A stretch of DNA of 44,576 nt from an uncultured Clostridia bacterium. Lineage in GTDB: Bacteria > Bacillota > Clostridia > TANB77 > CAG-508. The stretch is from contig CALXND010000006.1 of NCBI GenBank assembly GCA_944389655.1, positions 1 to 44,576 on the forward strand, written 5' to 3'. Below, one piece after another: positions 8,536 to 17,142 of this stretch. The notes beneath the pieces were generated by a model. That model saw nothing but the letters and a program-made list of their open reading frames with translations, did not search any database and was not told where the DNA came from. A program made the position numbers and the translations under genes. Each line of letters begins with the position of its first letter. The first letter of the stretch is position 1.

Positions 8536-9180
8536 ATGAGTGAACACCCAATAGAAGGACTGATGCTTACAGCTATGAATAGCATACAAGACATGGTTGA
8601 TGTAAATACAATTATAGGTGAACCGATTGAAACAAGCAATAATATGATAATAATTCCAATATCTAAGGTGGGATTTGGTTTTGCAGCAGGAGGTAGCGAA
8701 TTTAAAGGAGAGACAATAGATGAATATACCAAAAGAGAAAAAGAGGAACAAGTACAATATAGATTACCATTTGGTGGAGGAGCAGGAGCAGGAGTTAGCA
8801 TATCACCAGTAGCTTTTTTAGTGGTATCTCCAAATAATGTCAAGTTGTTACCAGTATGTCATTCATCAGCAGTTGATAAACTAATTGATTATGTACCAGA
8901 TTTAATGGAAAAAGTAAATTGCTATTTAAATAAATCTATGCAAAACAAAAAGGAAGAGAAAAAAGAACAAGCCAAAAGGCTTGATAGAGAACATAGAGAA
9001 ACAAAAGAAAGTATAGATAATTTGACAGAAACTATACAAAATGTTAATAGAATACGTCCAAGAAGAAGCAGAATGGGACATAGTCAACCAGTCAATAACA
9101 ATCCTATGCCGGCAGAAACAACAGATTATGAATACGAATATGACGAAACAGAAGACAAGAATGATTTTGAGGAAGAATAA
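8536..9180 (+). CDS. ytfJ: GerW/YtfJ-family sporulation protein
   Basis: A 214-residue protein with the GerW (YtfJ) core: HPIEGLMLTAMNSIQDMVDVNTIIGEPIE, then PISKVGFGFAAGGSEF, and PFGGGAGAGVSISPVAFLVV. In Bacillus it is made in the forespore and is needed for the spore's response to germinants. The C-terminal 70 residues are unusual: a charged coiled-coil-like stretch (NKKEEKKEQAKRLDREHRE) and an acidic Tyr/Glu tail, both longer than in the Bacillus protein. I use ATG 8536, with AAAGGAG at 8518-8524 upstream; the longer open frame from 8467 has no RBS. It follows the DUF2953 gene, a common pairing in spore-formers, and a terminator comes after it. Confidence 0.92.
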   Translation: MSEHPIEGLMLTAMNSIQDMVDVNTIIGEPIETSNNMIIIPISKVGFGFAAGGSEFKGETIDEYTKREKEEQVQYRLPFGGGAGAGVSISPVAFLVVSPNNVKLLPVCHSSAVDKLIDYVPDLMEKVNCYLNKSMQNKKEEKKEQAKRLDREHRETKESIDNLTETIQNVNRIRPRRSRMGHSQPVNNNPMPAETTDYEYEYDETEDKNDFEEE

Positions 9181-9203
9181 GAAAAAATATAAATTATAAA
9201 TGT

Positions 9204-9239
9204 AGATTGTTAACTGAGTTTAAAATTAGTTAACAATCT
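9204..9239 (+). terminator. Stem-loop terminator after ytfJ
   Basis: AGATTGTTAACT (9204-9215) pairs perfectly with AGTTAACAATCT (9228-9239), followed by TTCGATTATT. It lies 24 bases after the ytfJ stop. Confidence 0.6.
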
Positions 9240-9268
9240 TTCGATTATTCATTATAAGTAAGAAATTA

Positions 9269-9340
9269 GTTACAGGATAAAATCTATTCTTTTTTTGCTT
9301 TAATTGAAGGCACACATAGGTATAGGATTTATCCTGTAAC
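9269..9340 (+). repeat. Palindromic intergenic repeat, GTTACAGGATAA type
   Basis: GTTACAGGATAAA at 9269-9281 is matched in reverse complement by TTTATCCTGTAAC at 9328-9340, and the pairing extends inwards through TCTAT/ATAGGA. The same end motif TTATCCTGTAAC occurs once near 44214, and a variant (AGGATAATGG/CCATTATCCT) at 39858-39953. It sits between ytfJ and lepB, after the ytfJ terminator and before the lepB promoter. Confidence 0.6.
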
Positions 9341-9368
9341 AAAAATCATAAAAAATATCTATTTTGTC

Positions 9369-9397
9369 TAGAAAGCGTAACCTTCATATGATATAAT
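9369..9397 (+). promoter_or_regulatory. Promoter of lepB
   Basis: TAGAAA at 9369-9374, a 17-base spacer and consensus TATAAT at 9392-9397, about 33 bases before the lepB start. Confidence 0.6.
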
Positions 9398-9429
9398 AAT
9401 TCATAATATAATATGGAGATGAGATTTTA

Positions 9430-10062
9430 ATGAATAAAGAGCAATGGAAGAATTTAATAGAATGGATTATTTGTATAATAATAGCATTTATTCTAGCAAT
9501 TTTAATAAAGTATTTTATAGTAACACCAACGGTAGTAAGGCAATCGTCAATGTATCCGACATTAAAAGAAAATCAGCGATTAATTTTAAATAGATGGTCA
9601 AGAACCACCAAACAGATGCCTGAACGTGGGGATATAATTACGTTTGAAGCACCATCAGAAAAAGGAATTAGCGATGAGACATTTCAAACTCATATAGCTC
9701 AATACAAAAATAAAAGCAACAATTATTTGTATAATTTCTCTTACTATGTTTTAGAGATTAATAAAGAAAGTTATATAAAGAGAGTTATAGGCCTTCCAAA
9801 TGATAGAATTGAAATAAAAAACGGAAAAGTATTTATTAATGGAAATGAATATAGTGAGCCATATTTACAAGATACTGTAATTACCGATAGCAGAAATTCA
9901 TGTTTTGAAGACTTTATAGTTCCAGAAAATTGTATTTTTGCAATGGGAGATAATAGGGAAGGCTCTAAAGATTGTAGAGACTTTGGATGTATACCAATGG
10001 AAAAAATAGAAGGAATTGTTTTAATAAGATTTTGGCCACTTAATTTATTTGGAAAAGTATAA
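9430..10062 (+). CDS. lepB: Signal peptidase I
   Basis: A 210-residue type I signal peptidase. One N-terminal membrane helix (about residues 9-31) is followed by the catalytic serine S40 in QSSMYPTLK and the general base K117 in YIKRVIGLPNDRI. The C-terminal box MGDNREGSKDCRDFG is intact. The enzyme cleaves signal peptides from exported proteins on the outer face of the membrane. It has a short insertion with SDETFQTHIAQYKNKSNN between the serine and lysine regions. It has its own promoter; the RBS is GGAGATGAG. An unrelated hairpin repeat lies upstream. Confidence 0.95.
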   Translation: MNKEQWKNLIEWIICIIIAFILAILIKYFIVTPTVVRQSSMYPTLKENQRLILNRWSRTTKQMPERGDIITFEAPSEKGISDETFQTHIAQYKNKSNNYLYNFSYYVLEINKESYIKRVIGLPNDRIEIKNGKVFINGNEYSEPYLQDTVITDSRNSCFEDFIVPENCIFAMGDNREGSKDCRDFGCIPMEKIEGIVLIRFWPLNLFGKV

Positions 10063-10209
10063 AACTTGATAATACATAATTTTATTTGTATTTGTCATAT
10101 CAGTACTATACAAATAATTATATTAAAAAAGCAAAAAAATTAATTTGAAATTCACTAATTATTAATAATATAGTCTTGTACTTTCAACATTTTTTAAGTA
10201 CTAAAAGTA

Positions 10210-10257
10210 AAAGCTTTAAAATATAATGTTAATAAATTATATTTTAGAGCTTTTTTT
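10210..10257 (+). terminator. Strong stem-loop with T-run upstream of dacF
   Basis: An 18-base arm at 10210-10227 pairs with 10236-10253 with one G-T type mismatch, and the right arm runs into seven T residues (10251-10257). It ends lepB transcription. The dacF RBS (TAGGAGG) begins only a few bases after it, so it could also act as an attenuator for dacF. Confidence 0.7.
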
Positions 10258-10273
10258 AATGTAGGAGGGAAAT

Positions 10274-10774
10274 ATGATTTTAAAAAAGAAAAGTATAAAA
10301 ATAATTAGTTTTTCGCTTATATTTTTAGTGATTTTTATGTTTTCAGTGGTTTTAGCAAGTGACGAGTCGGTATATGTATGGTCATCGGAAGCTGAGCCTA
10401 TAACACAAGAGACAAGTGCAAATGAAACACAAGAGCAAGGAGTAGGAGAAAATAATAATAGTTTAAACTTAGAATCTGGTGGGGCTATACTAATAGAACA
10501 AAAGACAGGCAAAGTTCTATATGACCATAATATGCACGAACAGCTTAGGCCAGCAAGTGTTACGAAAGTTATGAGTTTACTATTAATTATGGAAGCATTA
10601 GACTCTGGTCAAATTTCTCTAACAGACAAAGTTCCTTGTTCCGAAGAAGCAGCTGGAATGGGAGGTTCACAGATTTGGCTTGAGGTTGGGGAGGAACTCA
10701 CTGTAGATGAAATGCTAAAAGCTATTTGTGTAGTTTCAGCAAATGACTGCACAGAACAATTCCGACACCTTTGA
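10274..10774 (+). pseudogene. dacF: D-alanyl-D-alanine carboxypeptidase, N-terminal part, interrupted by an integrated element
   Basis: A low-molecular-weight penicillin-binding protein (peptidase S11). It has a signal peptide (about residues 1-28, VVLA-SD), a linker, the active-site SxxK as S95-V-T-K98, and the SxN motif S155-A-N157. Homology ends at codon 160 (10751), where the frame enters the integrated element and stops after EQFRHL. The KTG motif and the rest of the enzyme lie at 23256-24038. The fragment alone lacks KTG and cannot be an active carboxypeptidase. Joining the two parts at the shared AC gives a 419-residue protein, close to Bacillus DacF/DacA. The enzyme trims the terminal D-Ala of peptidoglycan stem peptides; I use dacF loosely, since dacA-type roles are equally possible. 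Confidence 0.9.
10739..10768 (+). other. Left attachment junction (attL) of the integrated element
   Basis: The dacF sequence reads GCAAATGACTGC up to 10750, then AC at 10751-10752, then element sequence AGAACAATTCCGACAC. Comparison with the right junction shows AC is the only dinucleotide shared across the exchange point, so it is the likely crossover core of a serine recombinase. The element side carries GAACAATTCCGACAC (10754-10768), the inverted counterpart of a repeat at the right end. Confidence 0.8.
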
Positions 10775-10832
10775 AATACAACAGACAGTAGGATTTGAAA
10801 AATAAAAAAATATAAAATTATAAACACCTAAC

Positions 10833-10859
10833 AAAGAACTGCTTAGATAGCAGTTCTTT
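10833..10859 (+). terminator. Stem-loop near the left end of the element
   Basis: AAAGAACTGCT (10833-10843) pairs with AGCAGTTCTTT (10849-10859) around a 5-base loop. It would stop dacF transcription from running into the element. A second small hairpin (AAAAAGC/GCTTTTT) follows near 10915. Confidence 0.65.
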
Positions 10860-11021
10860 AATGTATTTTCTTAGATGTCTAACTGATATATAGGAAAATA
10901 ATGTGTATCTAGTAAAAAGCTACGCTTTTTAGCTGTTTTGAGGAGATGAGATATCTCACTGATCCTGCAAAATTGCTTTGAGGCAAATTTTGAATTGTAG
11001 ACTTAGAGAAGGAGTGAGTAT

Positions 11022-11483
11022 ATGAAAAAAGATAATGAAAAAGAAAAATTAGTACCAATTATAGTAAGATTACCAAAAGGAAAAAAAGAAATGTTAGAAA
11101 AATTAGCTAGTAAGCAAAGAAGATTTGAATCATATATTATTAGAAGCGGAATAGAAAAGAAATTGAATATTCAAATGTATAAAGATAATTTAGATTTTAT
11201 AATTAAAGAATTAGATAGAATGTTAGATGCGAAATTATCACCATTTATAAAATCACAAAGAAAAATAAATGCAAAATATTTAAGAACAAGTGCCATAAAT
11301 ACATATTTATTAGGAGAATTTTTTAATAAAATATTAGGAGATAATATGCATAAGAATTTCATAAAAATGTTAAATAATGCTCGTAGCAAAGCTAATTATT
11401 ATATTAATCGTGATACCGAGAATATGACTAAAGAGGACTTATATGATTTTTACACAATAGGAGAAATATATAGAAATGAATAA
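11022..11483 (+). CDS. Ribbon-helix-helix-like element protein (possible mobilisation accessory)
   Basis: A 153-residue basic protein. The first 50 residues (LVPIIVRLPKGKKEMLEKLA followed by ESYIIRSGIEKKL) fit a beta-strand, helix, helix pattern as in ribbon-helix-helix DNA-binding proteins, including MobC-like mobilisation factors and plasmid repressors. The rest is helical and charged and I do not recognise it. It is the leftmost gene of the element, with a good RBS (AAGGAG) before ATG, and is followed by a 676-base stretch without clear genes that holds hairpins. Position and fold suggest a regulator of excision or a relaxosome accessory protein; that is inference. Confidence 0.6.
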   Translation: MKKDNEKEKLVPIIVRLPKGKKEMLEKLASKQRRFESYIIRSGIEKKLNIQMYKDNLDFIIKELDRMLDAKLSPFIKSQRKINAKYLRTSAINTYLLGEFFNKILGDNMHKNFIKMLNNARSKANYYINRDTENMTKEDLYDFYTIGEIYRNE

Positions 11484-12050
11484 AATATTTAAAAATAAAA
11501 AAACTAAAAATTGAATTTAAAAACTAAAAATTCTAGTTACTAAATAATAGTGCTAGAGTTTTTTATTACATATAAAGAGAAACGAGAGATGCCACAAACT
11601 CGTTATAAAACAAAAAGAGATAGGTTTGATGAGCCGACGCAATAAAATTCATTCGTATTAGTGCAAACAGTCTATTTGCACTAAATGCGTAAGTGAGATT
11701 TCGTAACGTAAACTCACAATAAACAAAGAGTTTTAGGAGGCAAAACTTGTAATAATGGATATGCAAATGTAAGAGAAACTTCAAAAAAATTTATAGAATG
11801 TTTTTCTTATTATTTTTGAAGTACTATAACATTTCAAAAGTAATAAAAAGTGTGGGCAAGTATGCACAAGGTTTAAATATGACGGCATTTGCAGTAGATA
11901 TAGTATCTACATACTAGACTATCATAAAAATAAAAAGCGACGAAATGAGGGGTTTAACTAGATGGTGTATTATTTATCTGAAAAAGGGGATAATACACCA
12001 TTTTTTGGCTCAAAAATTTTAGGGTTTATGAATTAATTTTTAATAAAATG
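11484..12050. other. Non-coding region of the element with hairpins and remnants
   Basis: No convincing gene. A perfect 10-bp stem TTAGTGCAAA (11658-11667) / TTTGCACTAA (11675-11684) is followed by a GTGAG...CTCAC palindrome near 11693-11718, a layout seen at origins of transfer or regulatory sites. A TAGGAGG at 11734-11740 precedes only tiny frames. A 39-codon frame at 11798-11917 starts with FFLLFLKYYNISKV; it lacks an RBS and I could not match it to a family. The region looks like the decayed core of a former mobilisation or replication module. Confidence 0.4.
11966..12009 (+). terminator. Terminator before the cargo operon
   Basis: TGGTGTATTAT (11966-11976) pairs perfectly with ATAATACACCA (11993-12003), followed by six T residues. 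It isolates the cargo operon from upstream transcription. Confidence 0.75.
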
Positions 12051-12079
12051 TTTACATAAATATAAAAATATGGTAAAAT
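12051..12079 (+). promoter_or_regulatory. Promoter of the cargo operon
   Basis: TTTACA at 12051-12056, a 17-base spacer and TAAAAT at 12074-12079, between the preceding terminator and the first cargo gene, about 80 bases before its ATG. No other good promoter was seen within the operon. Confidence 0.6.
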
Positions 12080-12159
12080 AATTATTGTAGGTAAATAATA
12101 ACTAATTTATTAAAATTTTATTACAAAATAACAAATTAAAAAAATATATAAGGAGAAAA

Positions 12160-12894
12160 ATGAATTTAAAAGAAAAAACAGTTATCATAACAGGCGGTGC
12201 TAAAGGAATTGGTAAAGCTATTGCATTGGAATTATTAAAGGAAAAATGCAGAGTAATTATCTTAGATATTGATAAAATAGAAGGAAGAAAATTACAAAAT
12301 GATTTAAATGATATGATTAAATTTATTAATATTAATATCTCAAAAGAAGAACAAGTGAAAAAAGCTTGTGATTATATAATAAATAAGTATAAAAAAATAG
12401 ATATATTAATTAATAATGCAGCTAAGCAGACTGAAAATGAATTCTTTAAAATGTCAGTGAAAGAATTTAGAGAGATAATTGATACTAATTTAGTAGGAAC
12501 CTTTATATGTAGTAGTATTTTTGGAAAATTTATGAAAAGTGGAAGCAAAATTATAAATATGCTTTCAGAACATTACAATAAACCAAGAAAAAACAAATAT
12601 CATTATGACGCGTCAAAAGCAGGAATTGCTATGCTTACACAAGAAATGGCGTTAGAATTAGCGGATAAAGGAATAACCGTTAATGGAATTTCTTATGGAG
12701 CTTGCAATACACCAATGAATTCAAACTGGATAGATAATGAAGATATAGTAAATAGCACATTAAAGAAGATTCCTTTAAAATGGATAGCAGAGCCAGAAGA
12801 GATAGCAAGATTTACCGCAGTGATCTTAAAAGAATTTAGTGATTATGCGACAGGTAGTATCTTTAATATAGATGGCGGAAGGAGTTTGAGTTAG
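12160..12894 (+). CDS. Short-chain dehydrogenase/reductase (cargo gene 1)
   Basis: A complete 244-residue classical SDR. The cofactor-binding TGGAKGIGKA lies at the N-terminus, followed by INNAA, the catalytic serine in INMLSEH and the catalytic YDASK (Y-x3-K). The C-terminus FNIDGGRSLS is typical of 3-oxoacyl-ACP-reductase-like members. An acidic residue after the second strand (LDIDK) points to NAD(H) rather than NADP(H). It oxidises or reduces an alcohol/ketone; the substrate is unknown. It is the first gene of the operon, with AAGGAG before ATG, and the next gene starts on the base after its stop codon. Confidence 0.9.
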   Translation: MNLKEKTVIITGGAKGIGKAIALELLKEKCRVIILDIDKIEGRKLQNDLNDMIKFININISKEEQVKKACDYIINKYKKIDILINNAAKQTENEFFKMSVKEFREIIDTNLVGTFICSSIFGKFMKSGSKIINMLSEHYNKPRKNKYHYDASKAGIAMLTQEMALELADKGITVNGISYGACNTPMNSNWIDNEDIVNSTLKKIPLKWIAEPEEIARFTAVILKEFSDYATGSIFNIDGGRSLS

Positions 12895-13380
12895 TTGGAA
12901 TATTGGGATGTTTTTGATGAAAATATGAATAAAACTGGAAGAATTATTAATTATAAAGAAAAATTAAAAATAGGAGAATATCATCTGTCGATACATTTAT
13001 GGATAGAGAATACAGATAAAAGATATCTTATACAGAAAAGAGAAAAAACAATGAGAGTATTTCCTGACATGTGGTCTATTGTTACAGGAGGAGTTATGTC
13101 AGGAGAAAGTGGAATGGATGCAGTAATAAGAGAAGCTAAAGAAGAAATAGGAATAGATCTAAAAAAAGAGTATTTAGATAAATTAGGAATAGTAAAAAGA
13201 GAGTATGATTTCGTCGAAGTATGGAAAGCAACAGATAATATTAGTTTAAACAATTTGATATTACAGGCGAATGAAGTAAGTGAAGTGAAATTATTTTCAA
13301 AGTCTGAAATAAAGTGTATGATAAAAAAAGGACTAATGGCCCAGAGTATAATAGATGAATTTGATAAATATATTTGGTAA
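12895..13380 (+). CDS. Nudix hydrolase (cargo gene 2)
   Basis: A 161-residue Nudix protein of the YfcD / IPP-isomerase-like group: it begins WDVFDENMNKTGR, has a strand ending in YLIQKRE, and a full Nudix box from GGVMSGESG to REAKEEIGI. Enzymes of this group act on small pyrophosphates or isomerise isopentenyl diphosphate; which applies cannot be said. Its start is a TTG directly after the stop codon of the dehydrogenase gene, with AAGGAG 10 bases upstream inside that gene, so the two are probably translationally coupled. The kinase gene follows after 13 bases. Confidence 0.88.
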   Translation: MEYWDVFDENMNKTGRIINYKEKLKIGEYHLSIHLWIENTDKRYLIQKREKTMRVFPDMWSIVTGGVMSGESGMDAVIREAKEEIGIDLKKEYLDKLGIVKREYDFVEVWKATDNISLNNLILQANEVSEVKLFSKSEIKCMIKKGLMAQSIIDEFDKYIW

Positions 13381-13393
13381 AGTTGGAGGAAAA

Positions 13394-14527
13394 ATGGAAA
13401 TAACAGAATTATCAGAAAAAGATATAAAAGCAATTCTAAAAACAAATCAATATATCATTAAAAATATAAATTTTCAAAATAATTCAATTAATGGTTCTAC
13501 GATAAAAAACAAAATAAAATATTTTTTTAAAATTATGTCATCAGAAAGATGTAAGCAAGAAATAGAAGGGTATTCAAGTATTAAAGCAGAATATCCTGTA
13601 CCTAGATTAGTAGAATATATAGAATGTACTGATACAGGAATATTGATATATGAATATGTTAATGCAATAAAAAATAATCAAGGTTTATTACATGACTATA
13701 TTTTAAAATGTGAAGCAAAAAATACATATACTTCAGATGTAGTAAAAAAAATATTTCAATATTATGATAAATCTTTAAAAAAAATATGCAGAGTAAATTC
13801 GTTTCCTATGGAGGAATTTTACAAAAAAAGAATAAATACACGATTACTAAACTGGTATAAAGATTGGGAAATAAATGAATATAAAATCATTATAAATGAA
13901 ACCATTAATATAAATTTAAAAGAAATAATAGGGACTCTTGAAAATTTTTTTGAAATGCCAAAGACATATGAAGCTTTTTTATCACAGGGGGATCCTAATA
14001 CCGTTAATATAGGTATAAAACCAATATTTATGGATTTAACAACAGCAGGTTATAATTATATAGAAGCAGAGATAGCAGCATTTATGTGGTCAGAATTAAT
14101 TGCGGATGCATATTTTTGCCCAAAATATCATGCTAAATCTTATAAATACCATGAACAGATTTTATGTTTATATGATAATTATAAGCCTAATTTGAAGTAT
14201 TCAATAAACAGAGATAAGAAAACAATAAAAATAGATGGTAATTTAAAAATAAGTAAAATTAGAAAGAAAATTTTAAATGAGTATTTAAGGATTTTTATGA
14301 AAAACAATATCGTTGTAGGAGAAGAACTAAAATATTATATAGTAATGAGAATACTGTGTATTTTTAACATAAGAGAAATGGAAGAAATAGATACCATATA
14401 TTCTCTTTTTTGTGTAGGTATGTTCTTAAAATTAGAAGCAAAAGGAAAAAATATATTAAGTAATATTGAATTAATGATAGAAAATTATTCGGAGGATGTG
14501 AAAATAGGACATGGAGAGACAGTTTAA
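13394..14527 (+). CDS. APH/choline-kinase-fold phosphotransferase (cargo gene 3)
   Basis: A 377-residue protein with the small-molecule kinase fold. The N-lobe carries a candidate ATP-binding lysine in KYFFKIM and a glutamate in CKQEIEGY. The hinge region is IYEYVNA. The catalytic loop is SQGDPNTVN (D200, N205), the counterpart of HGDxxxxN, with Gln in place of His. The metal-binding aspartate is D214 in FMDLTTAG. The C-lobe is long and helical. It probably phosphorylates a sugar, amino alcohol or similar hydroxyl; aminoglycoside resistance cannot be excluded but the context argues for metabolism. I chose ATG 13394 because GGAGG lies just before it; an in-frame upstream ATG at 13355 lies inside the Nudix gene. 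Its end overlaps the next gene by 17 bases. Confidence 0.75.
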   Translation: MEITELSEKDIKAILKTNQYIIKNINFQNNSINGSTIKNKIKYFFKIMSSERCKQEIEGYSSIKAEYPVPRLVEYIECTDTGILIYEYVNAIKNNQGLLHDYILKCEAKNTYTSDVVKKIFQYYDKSLKKICRVNSFPMEEFYKKRINTRLLNWYKDWEINEYKIIINETININLKEIIGTLENFFEMPKTYEAFLSQGDPNTVNIGIKPIFMDLTTAGYNYIEAEIAAFMWSELIADAYFCPKYHAKSYKYHEQILCLYDNYKPNLKYSINRDKKTIKIDGNLKISKIRKKILNEYLRIFMKNNIVVGEELKYYIVMRILCIFNIREMEEIDTIYSLFCVGMFLKLEAKGKNILSNIELMIENYSEDVKIGHGETV

Positions 14528-15653
14528 AGATTATAAAACTTTTTTTGACCTAGGGATAAAAGATGAAGAAGATTCAGACAGAATATTTGCAACATTATTT
14601 TGTATAATGGGCGGAACCCATAAAAAAAGAAGCGATAATAATAAGCTGATACTGAAATATTTAAGGGGAGAAAATTTAACAGATGAGGAAAAGAGAAAAT
14701 GTGCAGATATATTAAGTGGAAAAATTTATAAAGATATAAAAGCCGAATATGAGCATTGTCAGTTATGTTCTGATAATTTTGTGAGAGATGTATTAGAAAA
14801 TCTTTCAAGAAAATATAAACATTGGGAAATATGTTGTCCGACACATCCATATACTCCAGCAGGGCTAATGATATATTTAAAAAATAGAAAAGATAGTAAG
14901 ATTGAAAACATACAAGATTTAAATGAAGAACAATTTACAGAAATACAGTTAATAATAACTGAAATATATGAAAAATTAAATAACAGATTAGGCAATATTA
15001 ACATTGTGGGAATAAATGTATTATTTAATCAAATATCAAAATCACAATTATGCATACACGGACATATGGAATTTATGATAAAAGATGTTCAAAATCAAAA
15101 ACTAGGTTGTACTTTAAAAGAGAAAAGACCAAAAGACATAATGGTATATAAGCTAAATGAACAAATTGATAATAGAGATGGATTATTGAAGACACAAGAA
15201 GGTATAAGAATTGATTTAAGTAGAATTAGTATAATTGAAGCGTTACAAATAGTTAGCGATTATGAAAAAAATATAGGAAAGGTAATTGCGTATGGAAAAA
15301 AAATAAGAGAAAGCGGAATATTAAAAGAGCCTGTAGATGAAATATTATTAAGATATTTGAGCCCAGCACCACAAAATTATATATATTTAACTTATTATAG
15401 GGATAAAATGTTCCTTTCTTGTGTGCCAGAGTTGATTTTAGAAAGAGCAGACATCCATAAAATAGATGAAAAAGATGAATGTGAATTATATTCATTAAAA
15501 ATAAATCAAGATGCTGTATACACAGAAGATATGCTATTAAACCAAGAATCTCCAATAGTCAGACCTAGTATTAAAACTAAGAAAACAACAAAAGATGACC
15601 AAAACGTAGAAAGGTTAAGAAATAAAATAGTAGATGTATTAGAAAGAAAGTAA
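14511..15653 (+). CDS. GalT/HIT-superfamily nucleotidyl transferase-like protein (cargo gene 4)
   Basis: A 380-residue protein with features of galactose-1-phosphate uridylyltransferase and the HIT superfamily. A zinc-type pair C83-x2-C86 (CQLC) is followed by CCPTHPYTPAG around H112. The active-site region runs from GINVLFNQ to IHGHMEF, with H183 and H185 in the positions of the GalT zinc and nucleophile histidines. GalT enzymes move an NMP from a nucleotide sugar onto a sugar phosphate through a His-NMP intermediate. The C-terminal 150 residues are not recognisable and are divergent from GalE-linked GalT. It overlaps the kinase gene upstream and sits one base before the next gene. A role in nucleotidylating the kinase product is inferred. 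Confidence 0.65.
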   Translation: MERQFKDYKTFFDLGIKDEEDSDRIFATLFCIMGGTHKKRSDNNKLILKYLRGENLTDEEKRKCADILSGKIYKDIKAEYEHCQLCSDNFVRDVLENLSRKYKHWEICCPTHPYTPAGLMIYLKNRKDSKIENIQDLNEEQFTEIQLIITEIYEKLNNRLGNINIVGINVLFNQISKSQLCIHGHMEFMIKDVQNQKLGCTLKEKRPKDIMVYKLNEQIDNRDGLLKTQEGIRIDLSRISIIEALQIVSDYEKNIGKVIAYGKKIRESGILKEPVDEILLRYLSPAPQNYIYLTYYRDKMFLSCVPELILERADIHKIDEKDECELYSLKINQDAVYTEDMLLNQESPIVRPSIKTKKTTKDDQNVERLRNKIVDVLERK

Positions 15654-15654
15654 G

Positions 15655-17142
15655 ATGAGGAATTTTTTTATTATTAATGAGGACTTGAATAACGAAAATT
15701 TAAGTGGAAAAAGAAAAAAACTTGATATAAAGTCTGCTTTTTCTATAGAATGTGGATTATTAGGAGAAGAATTTTTTTATAAAGTATTAAACTCAAAAAA
15801 AATAGCAGAAAGATATGACGGTGATTACATTGAACTCTGGAAAAAATATTATAGAGCGATTAAACAATATGTAGACTTAACAGATTTCTGTGGTATAATT
15901 GAGACAGATTCTGGAGAAATTATAGAGATATCAAAATGCATATCAAAAGAGAAAATGATAGAAGGCACTCCAATTGAATGGAAAAAATTTTATGAGATAT
16001 ATTTAAAGATACTAAGAGAAATTAATTCATTAGTAAAACATTATAATGGTAAAGTCGGAATGGACACATCTATATGGAATTTTACAATAAATGGAGAGCT
16101 ATTTGATTTAGACCCACCTAGATTATTTAAGGGAAAAGAATCTGTTTTCTCTAATAAAGAAGATAAAGGACATTATGAGCGAACATTTTATAGAAATTTT
16201 ACAGAAGAAGGAATGAAAACAAACTTATTAGCTACAATTTTATTAGGATTAAATAAAGGAAATATTATAGTAAATAATAAGGACACTAATTATATTGAAA
16301 GACTATTAGAAGGATTAATAAATAGCTTTGATGAACAAGAAATAATAAAGAAAAAATTATTTTGTAATGATAATCAATTTTATGGTTTTGAAAATCATCC
16401 GATAAAGATTATTAGAGATTTTATTCAAAAAAATAAGGAGGAAAATAAGAGTATGAAAGAAGAAAGAAAACAAAAATTTATATTTGTAACAGGCCCATCA
16501 GAGTCTGGAAAAAGTGGAGCTGTTATACATATGACAAGAAAATTTCCAGGAGAGGTAAAACATTTAAAAATAAGAAATATATTTAGAGAAATGTATGAAA
16601 GAACAAACAAAGAAATGAGCTATGAAGATTGGTATCAAGAGCAAACAACAGAAAAATTTGAAGAATTTTGGGATAATTATATTAAAACTGCTAAAGACTT
16701 AGGAGAAGGTGCAGATATAGTTGTTATGGATACATTATATGGAGTTAATGAAATAAAATTTTTACACAGTAGATTAGGAAAAAATGTAGGCTTATTGTAT
16801 ATAGATGCACCATTACAAGATAGAATTACAAGGGAATATACAAGATTGAGAACAGATTCTCCCTATTCGGATAGAAAGGCAGATTTAACAGTTACATGGG
16901 AACAAATTGAAGAACAAACAAAAAGAAAGGATGAGAAAAAGAAAAAGGCAGGTGCATTTGATTTAAAAAGATTAGCAATAAATGAAAATGGTAAGTTAGA
17001 GATAAATGATAATGCACTAGTTCATTTTGCAGATGTTATTAACAATGATGGTACTTTAGAGGAATTTGAAAACAAACTTGACAAGTTCATTAGTAAAGAA
17101 TTACAAATAATAAGAAGAGAGAGAGAATATGAAGGAAGATAA
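15655..17142 (+). CDS. Two-domain protein: kinase-like domain plus P-loop nucleotide kinase (cargo gene 5)
   Basis: A 495-residue fusion. Residues 1-260 look like a divergent APH-type fold: GMDTSIWNF (D137, N142) resembles the catalytic loop, and FDLDPPR (D151, D153) resembles the metal site. Residues 267-495 form a P-loop kinase: Walker A GPSESGKS (280-287), a Walker B-like IVVMDTL, a basic LID-like RITREYTRLRTDSP, and an ending (ADVINNDGTLEEF) as in dephospho-CoA and UMP/CMP kinases. An internal RBS (AAGGAGG at 16435-16441) precedes ATG 16453 (M267), exactly at the domain boundary, so the P-loop kinase may also be made alone. The second half is a close paralogue of the next gene, which overlaps it by 14 bases. 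The substrate is unknown. Confidence 0.7.
   Translation: MRNFFIINEDLNNENLSGKRKKLDIKSAFSIECGLLGEEFFYKVLNSKKIAERYDGDYIELWKKYYRAIKQYVDLTDFCGIIETDSGEIIEISKCISKEKMIEGTPIEWKKFYEIYLKILREINSLVKHYNGKVGMDTSIWNFTINGELFDLDPPRLFKGKESVFSNKEDKGHYERTFYRNFTEEGMKTNLLATILLGLNKGNIIVNNKDTNYIERLLEGLINSFDEQEIIKKKLFCNDNQFYGFENHPIKIIRDFIQKNKEENKSMKEERKQKFIFVTGPSESGKSGAVIHMTRKFPGEVKHLKIRNIFREMYERTNKEMSYEDWYQEQTTEKFEEFWDNYIKTAKDLGEGADIVVMDTLYGVNEIKFLHSRLGKNVGLLYIDAPLQDRITREYTRLRTDSPYSDRKADLTVTWEQIEEQTKRKDEKKKKAGAFDLKRLAINENGKLEINDNALVHFADVINNDGTLEEFENKLDKFISKELQIIRREREYEGR
16435..16455 (+). promoter_or_regulatory. Internal ribosome binding site and ATG within cargo gene 5
   Basis: AAGGAGG at 16435-16441 is followed 11 bases later by ATG 16453 in the same frame. 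Initiation here would give a free 229-residue P-loop kinase starting MKEERKQKFIF, closely like the start of the next gene (MKEDKKYIFI). The spacing is a little long. Confidence 0.5.

Noticed and set aside
11798..11917. 39-codon frame in the element
   Set aside because: No RBS, no recognisable family and biased composition; more likely a remnant.
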